The notes below the pieces were generated by a model, which saw only the letters and a program-made list of their open reading frames with translations, did no database searches and was not told the origin of the DNA. Below, one piece after another: positions 1 to 10,600 of a DNA stretch of 64,000 bases. Where the stretch lies: the NCBI RefSeq assembly GCF_006968745.1, contig NZ_CP030118.1:4368399-4432398 (forward strand). The letters are read 5' to 3'. This stretch comes from Brasilonema sennae CENA114 (GTDB lineage Bacteria; Cyanobacteriota; Cyanobacteriia; Cyanobacteriales; Nostocaceae). How positions within the stretch are numbered: the first letter of the stretch is position 1; each line of letters begins with the position of its first letter. The translations under genes were made by a program, and so were the position numbers.

Positions 1-3000
1 TCACTGCGATCGCGATTAGCAATTGGCGAACCCACCAAAATATCTTCTTGTCCTGTGTAACGATAAAGTAGCGTATCAAACGCTGCCAACAGCGTCATGA
101 ACAAGGTGACTCCTTGTTGCTGACTCAGTTGTGTCAGTTCACCAGTTAGCTTCTGTGAGAGTGCAAACTCTTGATATGCTCCGTTGTCAGTCTGCACAGC
201 AGGTCTGGGTCGGTCTGTGGGTAACGATAATAAAGCTGGTGCGTTTGCCAGTTTTTGTTGCCAGTAATTCAATTGACTTTGTAATACGTCTCCTTGCAAC
301 CACTGTCTTTGCCAAATGGCGAAATCTGTGTATTGCAGAGGTAGTGGTGCTAACGGTGACGGCTGACCTTGAGAATAAGCTTTGTACAGTGCCGCTAGTT
401 CTTGGATAAACACACCCATTGACCAGCCGTCTGAGACAATATGGTGCATACACAGTAATAAAACGTGTTCTGTCTCGGACAGCACTACTAATGTTGCTCT
501 GACTAATGCTTGGTTTGCCAGGTCAAACGGTTGAATAGCTTGTTTTTTTGCTAATTGCTGTGTGGCGATTTCTTGTTCACTGGTTGGCAAATGTGGCAAC
601 TCAACAACACATACTGTCCAATTCGTCTGTTTTTGAATAATTTGCGTTGGTTGTCCATCAACTGTGATGAAGTTGGTGCGTAAGGCTTCGTGGCGATGAA
701 TTATTTCTTGTAAGCTTTGTTCTAAGGCTGTCACGCTCAGAGTTCCGACTATATGCAAAGCAAAGGGTATGTTGTAGAAAGCACTGTTCGGCTCGAACTG
801 GTCTAAAAACCACAGCCGTGTTTGGGCAAATGATAGTGGCAATTCTGCATCTCTTGCCCGCCTTAAAATGGGTAGGGCAGTTAGTTCTAAGTCTTGTTGC
901 TGTAACTGCTCAATCTCTTGTGCTAATTCAGCAACTGTGGCTGCGGCAAACAAGCTACGCAATGGTAGTTCTACTTTGAAAATGTTGCGGATGCGTGAAA
1001 CCAGTTGTGTTGCTAGTAGCGAGTGTCCGCCCAATTCAAAGAAGTTATTATGAATGCCAACTTGTTCTACTTTTAAGACTTGCGCCCAAATTTGTGCCAG
1101 CATTTCCTCAATGGGTGTGCGCGGGGCGACAAATTTTTCTAGCAGTGTGCTGTCTAACTCCGGTTTTGGCAAGGCGTGGCGATCTACTTTGCCGTTGGGA
1201 GTCAGAGGTAAGGACTGCAGCAGCACAAAAGCACTTGGTATCATGTACTCTGGTAGCTTTGCTTTCAGAAACTGACGCAGTTCTGTGACTGTGGGAGATT
1301 GTTCAATCTGCGGCACTACATAAGCTACTAAACGTTTGTCGCCCGGTTCATCCTCTCGTAGCATCACCACGCTTTCCCACACATCTGGGTGAGAAGCCAG
1401 TAATGCCTCAATTTCTCCCAACTCTATGCGGAAGCCACGAATTTTTACTTGATGGTCAATTCTGCCTAAATATTCAATGTTTCCATCAGAACGATAACGT
1501 GCTAAATCACCCGTTTTATATAAATATTTTCCTGCTTCAAAGGGGCTAGAAATAAACTTTTCTTGAGTCAATTGGGGTTTATTCCAATAACCACGTGCTA
1601 ATCCCACACCACCAATATGTAACTCACCACTAACTCCAATGGGAACAGGTTGTAAATGTTTATCTAAGATATATATCTGTGTATTGGCAATTGGACGACC
1701 AATAGGAACAAGTTTCTCATTACTATTGGGTTGACAAGCCCAAAAAGTTACATCAATTGCCGCTTCAGTTGGCCCATAAAGGTTGTGTAATTCAGCGTTT
1801 AATCGTTCAAAAAAGCATTTTTCTAAATTAATAGATAAAGCTTCTCCGCTACAAATTACCCGTTTGATACTACCACATTTTTCTAGTTCGGTTTCTTCTA
1901 GAAACACTTGCAACATTGAGGGAACAAAGTGAACTGTCGTAATTTTTTCTTGGGCAATTAGTTGGGCTAAATAACGGCTATCTTGATGTCCACCTGGTCT
2001 AGCGATAATTAAACTCGCACCTGTGAATAAAGGCCAGAAAAATTCCCAAACTGAAACATCAAAGCTAAAGGGTGTCTTTTGTAAAACTTTATCGGTTGCT
2101 GTTAGTTGATATGTATCTTGCATCCATAATAGACGGTTACACAAGCCTTTATGAGTGTTCATTGCACCTTTGGGCTTTCCTGTAGAACCGGAGGTGTAAA
2201 TTACATAAGCTAAGTTTTCTGTTGTAACTTCATTAATTGGGTTTTGAGGGCTGTAAGCAGCAAACTCTTGAGAGGCGCTGTCTATACATACTACTTGCGC
2301 TTGGTGTGGCGGTAGTTCTGGGACTAGATGTGGTTGCACTAACAACACCGACACTTGAGCATCTGCCAACATAAATGCTAAACGCTCTTTGGGATAAGTG
2401 GGATCTAAAGGTACATAAGCACCACCTGCTTTAATAATTGCTAATATCCCAATTACCATCTCTAAAGAGCGTTCCATGCAGATCCCAACCAATACGTCTG
2501 GTTTCACATCTAGAGTTTTGAGATAATGGGCGATTTTGTTAGCGCGTTGATTTAACTCTCGGTAGGTAAGCTTTTGATTTTCAAATACAACTGCTACAGC
2601 ATCCGGGGTGCGCTCTACTTGCTCCTCAAATAACTGATGTATACACTTCTCACCAGGATAGTCTACTTGAGTGTTGTTCCACTCCACCAACAATTGATGA
2701 CGCTCTGCGGTCGTCAACAGTGGTAATTCTGCAATTCGCTCTTTAGGATTGGCAACAATTGCTTGTAGTAAAGTTTGAAAATTTTGGGCGATGCGAGTAA
2801 TTGTCGTTGCATCAAATAAATCAGCACTGTAACTCCAAACACCCTCCAAACCTCCTGAAACTTCCCAGTAGTTCACTTCCAGGTCAAACCTGACCATTTC
2901 ATCAATTGGCGCGGACATGTTCTGGATGGTTAAACCTGGCAAATCCCCAAAAGACAGTGAAGCATTCTGAAGGGCAAACATCACTTGTACTAGAGGATTA

Positions 3001-4253
3001 CGACTTAAATCTCGCTCAGGCTGTAATTTTTCAACCAACATCTCAAAGGGTAAGTCCTGATGGGAGTATGCTGACAAAGTTGTCTGCCGTACTTGCACTA
3101 AAAAGTCAGCAAAGCTGGGGTTGCCAGAGAGATCGCCCCTTAATGCTAGGGTATTAGCAAAAAATCCCATGAGCTGCTCGACGCTTTTGTTGTTGCGGTT
3201 AGCGATCGCCGAGCCAACAACAATATCTAATTGACCACTATAACGAGAAATTAATACCAAAAAAGCTGCCAGTAGAGTCATAAATAAAGTTGCGTCTGAC
3301 TCTTGGCTCAGCTGCTTGAGGCGTTGTGTGAGGTGATGATCCAGTTGAAAACGCTCAACTCCACCTCGGAAGGTTTGAACTGGGGGACGTGGTTTATCAG
3401 TAGGCAGTTCTAGTACACCAGGGACACCCGCTAACTGTTTTTGCCAGTAGTTGAGTTGGCGTTCTAGGACTTCGCCTGTCAGCCACTGGCGTTGCCAAAC
3501 TGCAAAGTCAGCGTATTGGATAGGTAATTCAGGTAGTGGATTGGGCAATCCTTGAGTGAAAGCTGCATATAGCTGCGATAACTCACGGTTGAAGATGTTC
3601 AAAGACCAGCCATCATAGATAATGTGGTGCATCTTCAACAGCAGTACATACTTCTGGTTACTCAGTTGGAGTAAAGTGAATTGCACTAATGGCCCAACAG
3701 CTAGATCGAAAGGGTCAGATGCCTGAGAATTGGCCATTTGCCGAATCCGATCGCTTTGTTCCTGAACTGACAACCCCTGCAAATCATAGACTGGTAAAGT
3801 TAAGGCAGTAAAAGGGGCAATTCGCTGAACAGGTTTTCCGTCTACTGTGGGAAAATTTGTTCTTAAAATCTCGTGGCGACAAACGAGTTCACCCAGGCTC
3901 TGCTCTAGTGCAACTATATTCAGCGACCCCTCTAGCCGCAGAATGAGTAGCATATTATAAGAACGACTATCGGGTGAGAGCTGGTGCAAAAACCAGAGCC
4001 GCTGCTGTGCAAAAGATAGCGGTAGTTCAACGTCGCGTGGCACTGGTTGAATCGACAACTGATGAGCAGCTTTAACCTGCTTTGCTTGTTGTAAAAACAG
4101 CACAATTTCTGTTTTGCGCCCAGCTATTTCCTGACGTAGTGTTGGAGTTAACGCCCCTTCTGGTGCGTGACAACGTAAGCGCTCGCCATCGACCTCTAGT
4201 TCAATACTTAAGTTTGTCAGGTGACGAATGAATTCAAGGGTGCTGTTAGTCAT
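1..4253 (-). CDS. NRPS, TubC-C-A(Ser)-T-C..., truncated by left window edge
   Basis: Open from an ATG at 4253 to the window edge (about 1417 residues), so the 3' end is missing. An N-terminal TubC-type docking domain (about residues 1-60) is followed by a condensation domain with HHIIYDG, an adenylation domain, a carrier domain (FFELGGHSLLA) and a second condensation domain (HHIVSDG) cut at the edge. Pocket residues read by aligning the motif FSFDVSVWEFF, the block after TTVHF, the CSGE block and NLYGPTEAAID to GrsA are D-V-W-H-I-S-L-I-D. This is the classical serine code. The start lies 2 nt past the stop of the upstream NRPS gene, so the two are almost certainly co-translated. The docking domain should receive the acidic tail of that upstream protein. 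It is the third protein of the minus-strand assembly line. The family and Ser code are clear; the final product is not. Confidence 0.93.
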   Translation of the reverse strand, partial: MTNSTLEFIRHLTNLSIELEVDGERLRCHAPEGALTPTLRQEIAGRKTEIVLFLQQAKQVKAAHQLSIQPVPRDVELPLSFAQQRLWFLHQLSPDSRSYNMLLILRLEGSLNIVALEQSLGELVCRHEILRTNFPTVDGKPVQRIAPFTALTLPVYDLQGLSVQEQSDRIRQMANSQASDPFDLAVGPLVQFTLLQLSNQKYVLLLKMHHIIYDGWSLNIFNRELSQLYAAFTQGLPNPLPELPIQYADFAVWQRQWLTGEVLERQLNYWQKQLAGVPGVLELPTDKPRPPVQTFRGGVERFQLDHHLTQRLKQLSQESDATLFMTLLAAFLVLISRYSGQLDIVVGSAIANRNNKSVEQLMGFFANTLALRGDLSGNPSFADFLVQVRQTTLSAYSHQDLPFEMLVEKLQPERDLSRNPLVQVMFALQNASLSFGDLPGLTIQNMSAPIDEMVRFDLEVNYWEVSGGLEGVWSYSADLFDATTITRIAQNFQTLLQAIVANPKERIAELPLLTTAERHQLLVEWNNTQVDYPGEKCIHQLFEEQVERTPDAVAVVFENQKLTYRELNQRANKIAHYLKTLDVKPDVLVGICMERSLEMVIGILAIIKAGGAYVPLDPTYPKERLAFMLADAQVSVLLVQPHLVPELPPHQAQVVCIDSASQEFAAYSPQNPINEVTTENLAYVIYTSGSTGKPKGAMNTHKGLCNRLLWMQDTYQLTATDKVLQKTPFSFDVSVWEFFWPLFTGASLIIARPGGHQDSRYLAQLIAQEKITTVHFVPSMLQVFLEETELEKCGSIKRVICSGEALSINLEKCFFERLNAELHNLYGPTEAAIDVTFWACQPNSNEKLVPIGRPIANTQIYILDKHLQPVPIGVSGELHIGGVGLARGYWNKPQLTQEKFISSPFEAGKYLYKTGDLARYRSDGNIEYLGRIDHQVKIRGFRIELGEIEALLASHPDVWESVVMLREDEPGDKRLVAYVVPQIEQSPTVTELRQFLKAKLPEYMIPSAFVLLQSLPLTPNGKVDRHALPKPELDSTLLEKFVAPRTPIEEMLAQIWAQVLKVEQVGIHNNFFELGGHSLLATQLVSRIRNIFKVELPLRSLFAAATVAELAQEIEQLQQQDLELTALPILRRARDAELPLSFAQTRLWFLDQFEPNSAFYNIPFALHIVGTLSVTALEQSLQEIIHRHEALRTNFITVDGQPTQIIQKQTNWTVCVVELPHLPTSEQEIATQQLAKKQAIQPFDLANQALVRATLVVLSETEHVLLLCMHHIVSDGWSMGVFIQELAALYKAYSQGQPSPLAPLPLQYTDFAIWQRQWLQGDVLQSQLNYWQQKLANAPALLSLPTDRPRPAVQTDNGAYQEFALSQKLTGELTQLSQQQGVTLFMTLLAAFDTLLYRYTGQEDILVGSPIANRDRS

Positions 4254-4255
4254 GC

Positions 4256-7200
4256 TCAAAACTCCACTACCTCACTACCGACTTCTTTAATTGATAAATT
4301 TTGTGTTACCAAATCCACTACTTCTATGTACGCTGCTATCCCAGCTACTGTGGGAGACTCAAACATTATCTGTATAGATAGGTCAAGTCCAAAAGCTGAG
4401 TTGATCTCTGACAGGACTTGGATAGCGAGTAGGGAATGTCCCCCTAGTTCAAAAAAATTATCGTGAATGCCTACTTGCTCTACTTTTAGCACTTGCGCCC
4501 AAATTTGTGCCAACGTTTTTTCAATAGAGGTACGCGGAGCTACATATTTGTCTGCTACTTCACTGTAGAAATCGGGTACTGGTAAGGCGTGGCGATCTAC
4601 TTTGCCGTTGGGAGTAAGCGGTAGAGCTTCTAGGATCACTATTGCACTTGGCACCATATACTCTGGTAACTTTTGCTTCAGGAAGCTACGCAGTTCGCTA
4701 ACTGTAAGTGTACTGAGCGAAGTCGAAGTACAAGTCTGCTCTTTTTGAGGCACAATGTAAGCGACTAGGCGTTTGTCCCCAGGAGTATCTTCGCGGGCGA
4801 TAACACAAGATGCCTGCACATGGGGATATTGACTCACAACTGTTTCGATTTCGCCTAATTCGATGCGAAAACCCCGAATTTTTACTTGATTGTCAATGCG
4901 TCCTACGTATTCAATGTTGCCATCTGGTAAATAGCGTACTAAATCCCCAGTTTTGTAGAGGCGTTCAACTTTATTAAATAATTCAATTTCAATAAATTTT
5001 TCGGCAGTAGTTTCAGGACGATTAAAATAGCCTTGTGCTAATCCAGCACCACCAATGTGTAACTCTCCTGGTACACCTACAGTTACGGGCTGGAGATTTT
5101 TATCTAAGATATAAACTTGGGTATTAGCAATTGGACGACCAATAGCAATAGTTGTAGCGTCTTCGGGAACATCCTGCACCAAGTACCAGGAAGTAAATGT
5201 TGTATTCTCTGTCGGTCCATAAACATGCAGTAGTCGCTGCGGCGCACCATTGTCCAGTACTTTTTTCACCCATTTAGGATCGACAGCCTCGCCTCCAAAT
5301 AAAAGATGCCGTAGTGAATTGAAAGCAGAGGGTACTTCTTGAGCAATTTGATTGAACAACGCGGTTGTTAAGAATAAAACGCTGATAGTTTGCGCTTTAA
5401 TAAAGGCTGCGAAATCTTTGGGCGAAATTGCTAACTCTTTGCTCACCCCTACCAACCGCGCTCCATTTAGTAAGGCTCCCCAAATTTCAAAAGTCGCAGC
5501 GTCGAAGGCGTAATTTGAGGCTTGTGCAATGACATCTTGAGTAGAAATGCTGATATAGTCGGTTTGTTTGACTAATCGAACTACACCTCGATGGATAATA
5601 CTAACACCTTTGGGTTGACCTGTAGAACCGCTTGTGTACATTACATAAGCTAAGTTATCAGGTTTGATGCTGGTAGTCGGGTTGTATTTTGTTTGTTGAT
5701 TGATGATATCCCAGTTTGAGTCTAAGCAAATGACACTAGCTTTGCAATCAGCGAATAGCTGCCGCGCTTCGCGATCGCCCAGCTTACTAACTAACTTTTC
5801 CTGACTCAATATCACTGATAGCTGAGTATCTTCAAGCATAAAGCTTAAACGCTCTTGGGGATACTCTGGATCAAGTGGCACATAAGCCCCACCCGCCTTG
5901 AGAATGCCCAGTATACCCACAATCATTTCTACTGAGCGTTCCACACAAATACCCACCAGCACATCGGCTTTCACACCCAGTGAGCGCAAGTAATGTGCCA
6001 ACTGATTAGCTTGGGTGTTCAATTGTTGATAAGTGAGTTGTTGATTGTCAAACACCACCGCCACAGCATTTGGAGTGCGCTCTACCTGTTCCTCAAACAA
6101 CTGATGGATACACTTATCTTGAGGATAGTCTACCTGAGTATTATTCCATTCCACTAATAACTGATGTCGTTCTGACTCAGTTAGCAAAGGTAATTTTCCA
6201 ACTCTGTGATTGGGATCGCTGACTATTGTTTCTAACAAAGTCTGAAAATGACCTGTCATCCTAGCAATTGTATCTGCCTCAAACAAATCGCTGTTATATT
6301 CCCATGAGCCAATTAATCCCTCTTGTGTCTGCCAAATCGACAAGCTCAAATCGCACTGAGACGTACCTCGTTCTACCATCTCTGGAGTCAGACTAATACC
6401 AGGTAACTCTAAAGTATCGAGCGAGAAATTTTCCAGAACAAACATCACCTGAAACAGGGGGTTGTAGCCAAGAGAACGTTCTGGCTGTAGTGCTTCTACC
6501 ACTTGCTCAAATGGTATGTCTTGCTGTGCGTGAGCATCCCAGACAACAGAGCGGACTTGTTGGAGGAATTGAGAGAAGCTAGGATTATCTTCGATTTGAG
6601 TACGCAACACTAAAGTGTTGACAAAACAGCCAATTAGTGGGTCAATTTCTTGACGATTGCGGTTAGCAAAAGGCGAACCGATACAAATATCATCTACACC
6701 ACTATAGCGATGGAGTAAAACTGCAAAAGCTGCCAGCAGCGTCATAAACAAGGTGACACCAGACTTTTGGCTGAGGGTTACCAGCTCGAAAGTTAAATGC
6801 TCTGGGAGTTGAAATTTTTTAGTAGCACCAGAGAAAGTCTGCACTGGTGGACGAGGATAATCCGTTGGCAACTCCAATAAAGGCGGTGCATTAACTAACT
6901 GTTGTTTCCAGTAATCAAGTTGCTTTTCTAGAACTTCTTTAGTTAACCACTGGCGTTGCCAAAGCGCAAAATCCGCGTATTGTACTGTTAACTCTGGTAA
7001 GGGATTTGGTTCACCTTTACTAAAAGCGTCATAAAGGACTTCTAACTCTTTGAAGAATATCCCCATTGACCAGCCATCAGTAATGATGTGGTGCATGGTC
7101 AAGATTAACAAGTGAGATTCTGCTTCCTGGCGCAGTAGAGTAGCTCGCAACAAAGGAGCGATACCCAAGTCAAAGGGTTGGCGAACTTCTTGAGTGACTA

Positions 7201-7699
7201 TTTGTTGAATATCAGCTTCTTTTAAACCTTGTAAGTCCACCACTGGTATGGTGATGGTAAAGGTGGGCGAGATCGCTTGAAAAGGAACGCCCTCAATAAC
7301 AGTAAAGGTAGTCCGTAAGGCTTCGTGACGGCGGATTATTTCGTTGATGCTCTGTTCTAAGGCTGTCACGGAAAGCTTGCCATTAATCCGTAATTGGAGA
7401 CTTTCATTGTAGAATGGGCTTTCCTTATCCAACTGATGAAGAAACCACATCCTCTGTTGAGCAAAAGATAAAGGCAACTCCCCATCTCTAGAAACTGGTA
7501 TTAGGGGGAAAGAGGTAGATTGTGTGGCTGTTTGAGCTTCTTTAAGAAAAGCAAGGATTTCTGTTTTTCGTTTTAGCAGTTCCTGCTGTATGGCTGCTGT
7601 CATCACTCCTTTAGGGGCGCGACAGCCAAGTTGATCTCCGTCAATCCAGATTTTTACACCTTTTGTTTGCAGGTTAGCTAAAAACTCTTCTGTGATCAT
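4256..7699 (-). CDS. NRPS, TubC-C-A(aliphatic)-T
   Basis: A 1147-residue single-module NRPS. Domains in order: TubC-type docking (about 1-60), condensation (about 65-500, HHIITDG near 203), adenylation (about 520-1010, TSGSTGQPKG and VYGPTENTTF), carrier (FFELGGHSLLA near 1070), and a short tail ending in acidic residues. There is no epimerase, methyltransferase or thioesterase. The pocket reads D-A-F-F-L-G-V-T-F, of the branched aliphatic class (Ile/Val/Leu). Start ATG 7699 overlaps the preceding stop by 4 nt (ATGA), showing translational coupling with the loading gene. Two small palindromic inserts lie in its coding sequence (4709-4732 and 5759-5780). The same nine-residue pocket occurs in the first module of the starter at 26067, suggesting shared descent of those A domains. 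Confidence 0.95.
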   Translation of the reverse strand: MITEEFLANLQTKGVKIWIDGDQLGCRAPKGVMTAAIQQELLKRKTEILAFLKEAQTATQSTSFPLIPVSRDGELPLSFAQQRMWFLHQLDKESPFYNESLQLRINGKLSVTALEQSINEIIRRHEALRTTFTVIEGVPFQAISPTFTITIPVVDLQGLKEADIQQIVTQEVRQPFDLGIAPLLRATLLRQEAESHLLILTMHHIITDGWSMGIFFKELEVLYDAFSKGEPNPLPELTVQYADFALWQRQWLTKEVLEKQLDYWKQQLVNAPPLLELPTDYPRPPVQTFSGATKKFQLPEHLTFELVTLSQKSGVTLFMTLLAAFAVLLHRYSGVDDICIGSPFANRNRQEIDPLIGCFVNTLVLRTQIEDNPSFSQFLQQVRSVVWDAHAQQDIPFEQVVEALQPERSLGYNPLFQVMFVLENFSLDTLELPGISLTPEMVERGTSQCDLSLSIWQTQEGLIGSWEYNSDLFEADTIARMTGHFQTLLETIVSDPNHRVGKLPLLTESERHQLLVEWNNTQVDYPQDKCIHQLFEEQVERTPNAVAVVFDNQQLTYQQLNTQANQLAHYLRSLGVKADVLVGICVERSVEMIVGILGILKAGGAYVPLDPEYPQERLSFMLEDTQLSVILSQEKLVSKLGDREARQLFADCKASVICLDSNWDIINQQTKYNPTTSIKPDNLAYVMYTSGSTGQPKGVSIIHRGVVRLVKQTDYISISTQDVIAQASNYAFDAATFEIWGALLNGARLVGVSKELAISPKDFAAFIKAQTISVLFLTTALFNQIAQEVPSAFNSLRHLLFGGEAVDPKWVKKVLDNGAPQRLLHVYGPTENTTFTSWYLVQDVPEDATTIAIGRPIANTQVYILDKNLQPVTVGVPGELHIGGAGLAQGYFNRPETTAEKFIEIELFNKVERLYKTGDLVRYLPDGNIEYVGRIDNQVKIRGFRIELGEIETVVSQYPHVQASCVIAREDTPGDKRLVAYIVPQKEQTCTSTSLSTLTVSELRSFLKQKLPEYMVPSAIVILEALPLTPNGKVDRHALPVPDFYSEVADKYVAPRTSIEKTLAQIWAQVLKVEQVGIHDNFFELGGHSLLAIQVLSEINSAFGLDLSIQIMFESPTVAGIAAYIEVVDLVTQNLSIKEVGSEVVEF
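4709..4732. repeat. in-frame palindromic insert in minus-strand NRPS
   Basis: TGTACTGAGC, four bases, then AGTCGAAGTACA: a dispersed cyanobacterial repeat with TGTAC/GTACA ends. It encodes part of an extra loop (CTSTSLSTL) absent from the matching place in sister A domains. Confidence 0.6.
5759..5780. repeat. in-frame palindromic insert in minus-strand NRPS
   Basis: CTGCCGCGCTTCGCGATCGC-type repeat adding residues like GDREARQLF in the A-domain loop before the CLDS block. Sister A domains lack these residues. Confidence 0.55.
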
Positions 7700-10600
7700 A
7701 TCCTTACCTCTTCATATTCTTCTTCAAGTGCCTCAATAGATCCACTCTTGTCCTGAGTTACTCCTCGAATCGCCTCAATACTTTGGGCTAAAGTCGCGAT
7801 AGTAGGCGCTTTAAATAAACGCTGTAAAGACAATTCTAGTGAGAAATGTTCGCGTAATCGAGAAATCACTTGACCAGCTAGCAGGGAATTTCCCCCCAAC
7901 TCAAAAAAGTTGTCGTGAATGCTTAAAGGTGGCACTCTCATTACTTCCTGCCAACATTGAGCAATTTTGAGCTCTATCTCGTTGCGTGGTTCTATTCGCT
8001 CCCTAATTTCTTGAGTGTTAATTCCCCCAATTAGGCGAACGCGATCAATTTCGCCGTTTTCAAGACAAGGCATTTGGGGCAGTTGTACTAATTTATAGTT
8101 GCAAGCAGTTCCAAAGCAGTCTTGAACCTGAAAGTCTGGTAATTGAACAACCTCGTTACTACTGGCAGTGAAATAGGTAGTTAACTTCTGTAAATTCAAA
8201 GCTGACGATTGCCAACGTTGAATGTTTTGGTTACTGCCATCCAAACCTATCAATAGATGGGGTTGTTGATGTTGTAAGCTCGTAAGCATCGAAGATATTG
8301 CTTGAGAAGAAGACATCACATAAAAACCTTTGCTACGGATCAGATTCTTCATCTGATATCCCTGGCTCATCCCTGTCTCATCCCACATACTCCAACTCAT
8401 ACAATAGCTCGCTAATTCACTGTTGGAATTTTGGTAATGAGAAAAGCGATCAAGAAAACTATTGGCAGCAGCATAAGCACTGACAGCAGTGCTACCAAAA
8501 AAACCGTGTGCCGAAGAAAAGTTGATGAAAATGCTGCCTTTATTGTCTTTCACCAGTTGATGCAATGCCCAAGCACCCAACACCTTGGGACGCAGTACTG
8601 CTGCTAAGTTCTCTTGAGTCTCTTCCAATACAAGCTGCTCATGGAAAGTTCCGGCTAAATGAATTATCCCATCCAGATTCTTACCCCATCGGGATTTAGC
8701 TTTTTCAACTATTATCTGTAACTGTTTTAAGTCACAAATATCAACAGCTTCGTAAATTATCTCTCCTTGCAGCCGTTCTAATTTTTGATATGCTTTCAAG
8801 CGTTGTGCAATAGAATCTTCTTTCTCTAAATAGGTATTCCAGGTACTTTTTTCAGGTATTGCAGTTCTGCCAACCAACACTAGTCTTGCTTGGTAATTTT
8901 TCAGCAGGTATTGGGCAATTTCAATACCTATACCACCGAGTCCTCCGGTAATTAAATAAGTTCCTCCTTGCTTAAAAGGAATTGAGGATTTCTGTTTGCT
9001 GGTAAATTCAACTTTTTCTAGACGAGGAATGAAACGCTGCCCATTTCTGTAGGCAACCTCTCGTTCTTTTGAGGAAACTTGCATCTCTTGTAAGATATAA
9101 GCTCCATTTGTTTTCACTTCAGCGAAAGGCAAATCGATATGGCGACAGTTCAACCAAGGTAATTCTTGAGGAATGGTTTTCAATAGCCCTAATACTGCTG
9201 ATTTTTCATAGGCTGTTGGGTCATCTGAGCAAATAGATTGAATATGGGAAGAAATAAATAGTAATTGAATAGAATTATCAGAACCCTGAACTTTGGCTAG
9301 AGCTTGAACCAAAAACAATAAACTGTATATTCCATGCTCTTGTGCTTGTTCGAGAGCTTTTTGATTTTCGACTTCCCCAATATACTGGTCATAAGTCCAT
9401 AGGTGAAGAATTTGACCAATTATAATGTTATCTGCTGCTAGGGATTCGATTAAAAGTTGGTATTCCTTGGGTTTTTCTGGAGTGATTGTGTAGCTTGAGT
9501 GATTAATTTTTTTGAAATCTTCTCCGGCTGAAACAGTGATGTATGGCAGGTTCTGCTCTGACAAGATTTGACATAAATATGTCCCCAACCCGAAAGAATC
9601 TAGAAATACTAGAGTAGGATTAATAACAATTAAAGAAGAACTAAAAGTAATAGGAGATTTGGGCTTCCATACTTGACGGTAGAACCAGTTAGGAACGGTA
9701 TTGGTGTTACCCAGTAATATATCAATTCGTTTAATAATGGATTTAAACTCGTTTCTCTTGAAGCGCTGACTCAATTGAGAGCGTTGGATTTTACCAATGG
9801 CGGTTTTAGGAACAACTTCTTGAGCTACTGGAATTAGATAATCTGGATTTATTCCCACCTTGTTGATCACGGAAGTGCGAATTTCCTGAAGTAGAGCTAC
9901 TAAACTGGTATCAACAGAGAGGGAAGTATTGAAAAATATAGCTAGTTTATCAATATTTATTCCGGGTTCTTTCACTGCACAAGCAGCTGTATAAGAAACT
10001 TCTACTCCTTTAACTTCTTCAACAGCGGCTTCGATTTCGTGGGAATAGTAGTTCAACCCATTGATAATAATGACATCTTTCTGCCGCCCAGTAATAGTTA
10101 AACGCCCTTGATGGAGAAATCCTAAATCCCCGGTGTTAAACCAACCATCAGGGCTGAAAGCTTCTTGGTTTGCTTGTGGATTTTGGTAGTAACCAGAAGT
10201 CACAGATGCACCTTTTACTTGTAAACGCCCAATTTTACCTTCTATAACTATTTGTTCGTGTTCATCAACAATACGCAGTGAAGCACCAGCAATTGGAAGT
10301 CCAAGTTCTACAAATGAGGTATCATCTGATGAATATTCTAGAGAAAAACTGTCAGAATAAGTAATACCAGAAGAAGTTTCACACATCCCAAAGGCTGGGT
10401 GAATAGCATTAGTTTGGAAACCGTAACCTTTGAGCAGTTTTAAAAAATTCCTCGCTGTTTTAGTTACAATCGGCTCGCCAGCATTAATCACAAACTTTAT
10501 TGAAGATAAATCCCAGTTTTTGCAACTGATATCGAAAGCGCGGTCACAAATTAAGGAAAAGGCAAAATTAGGTGCCCAACTAATCGTAGCTTGATGTTTG

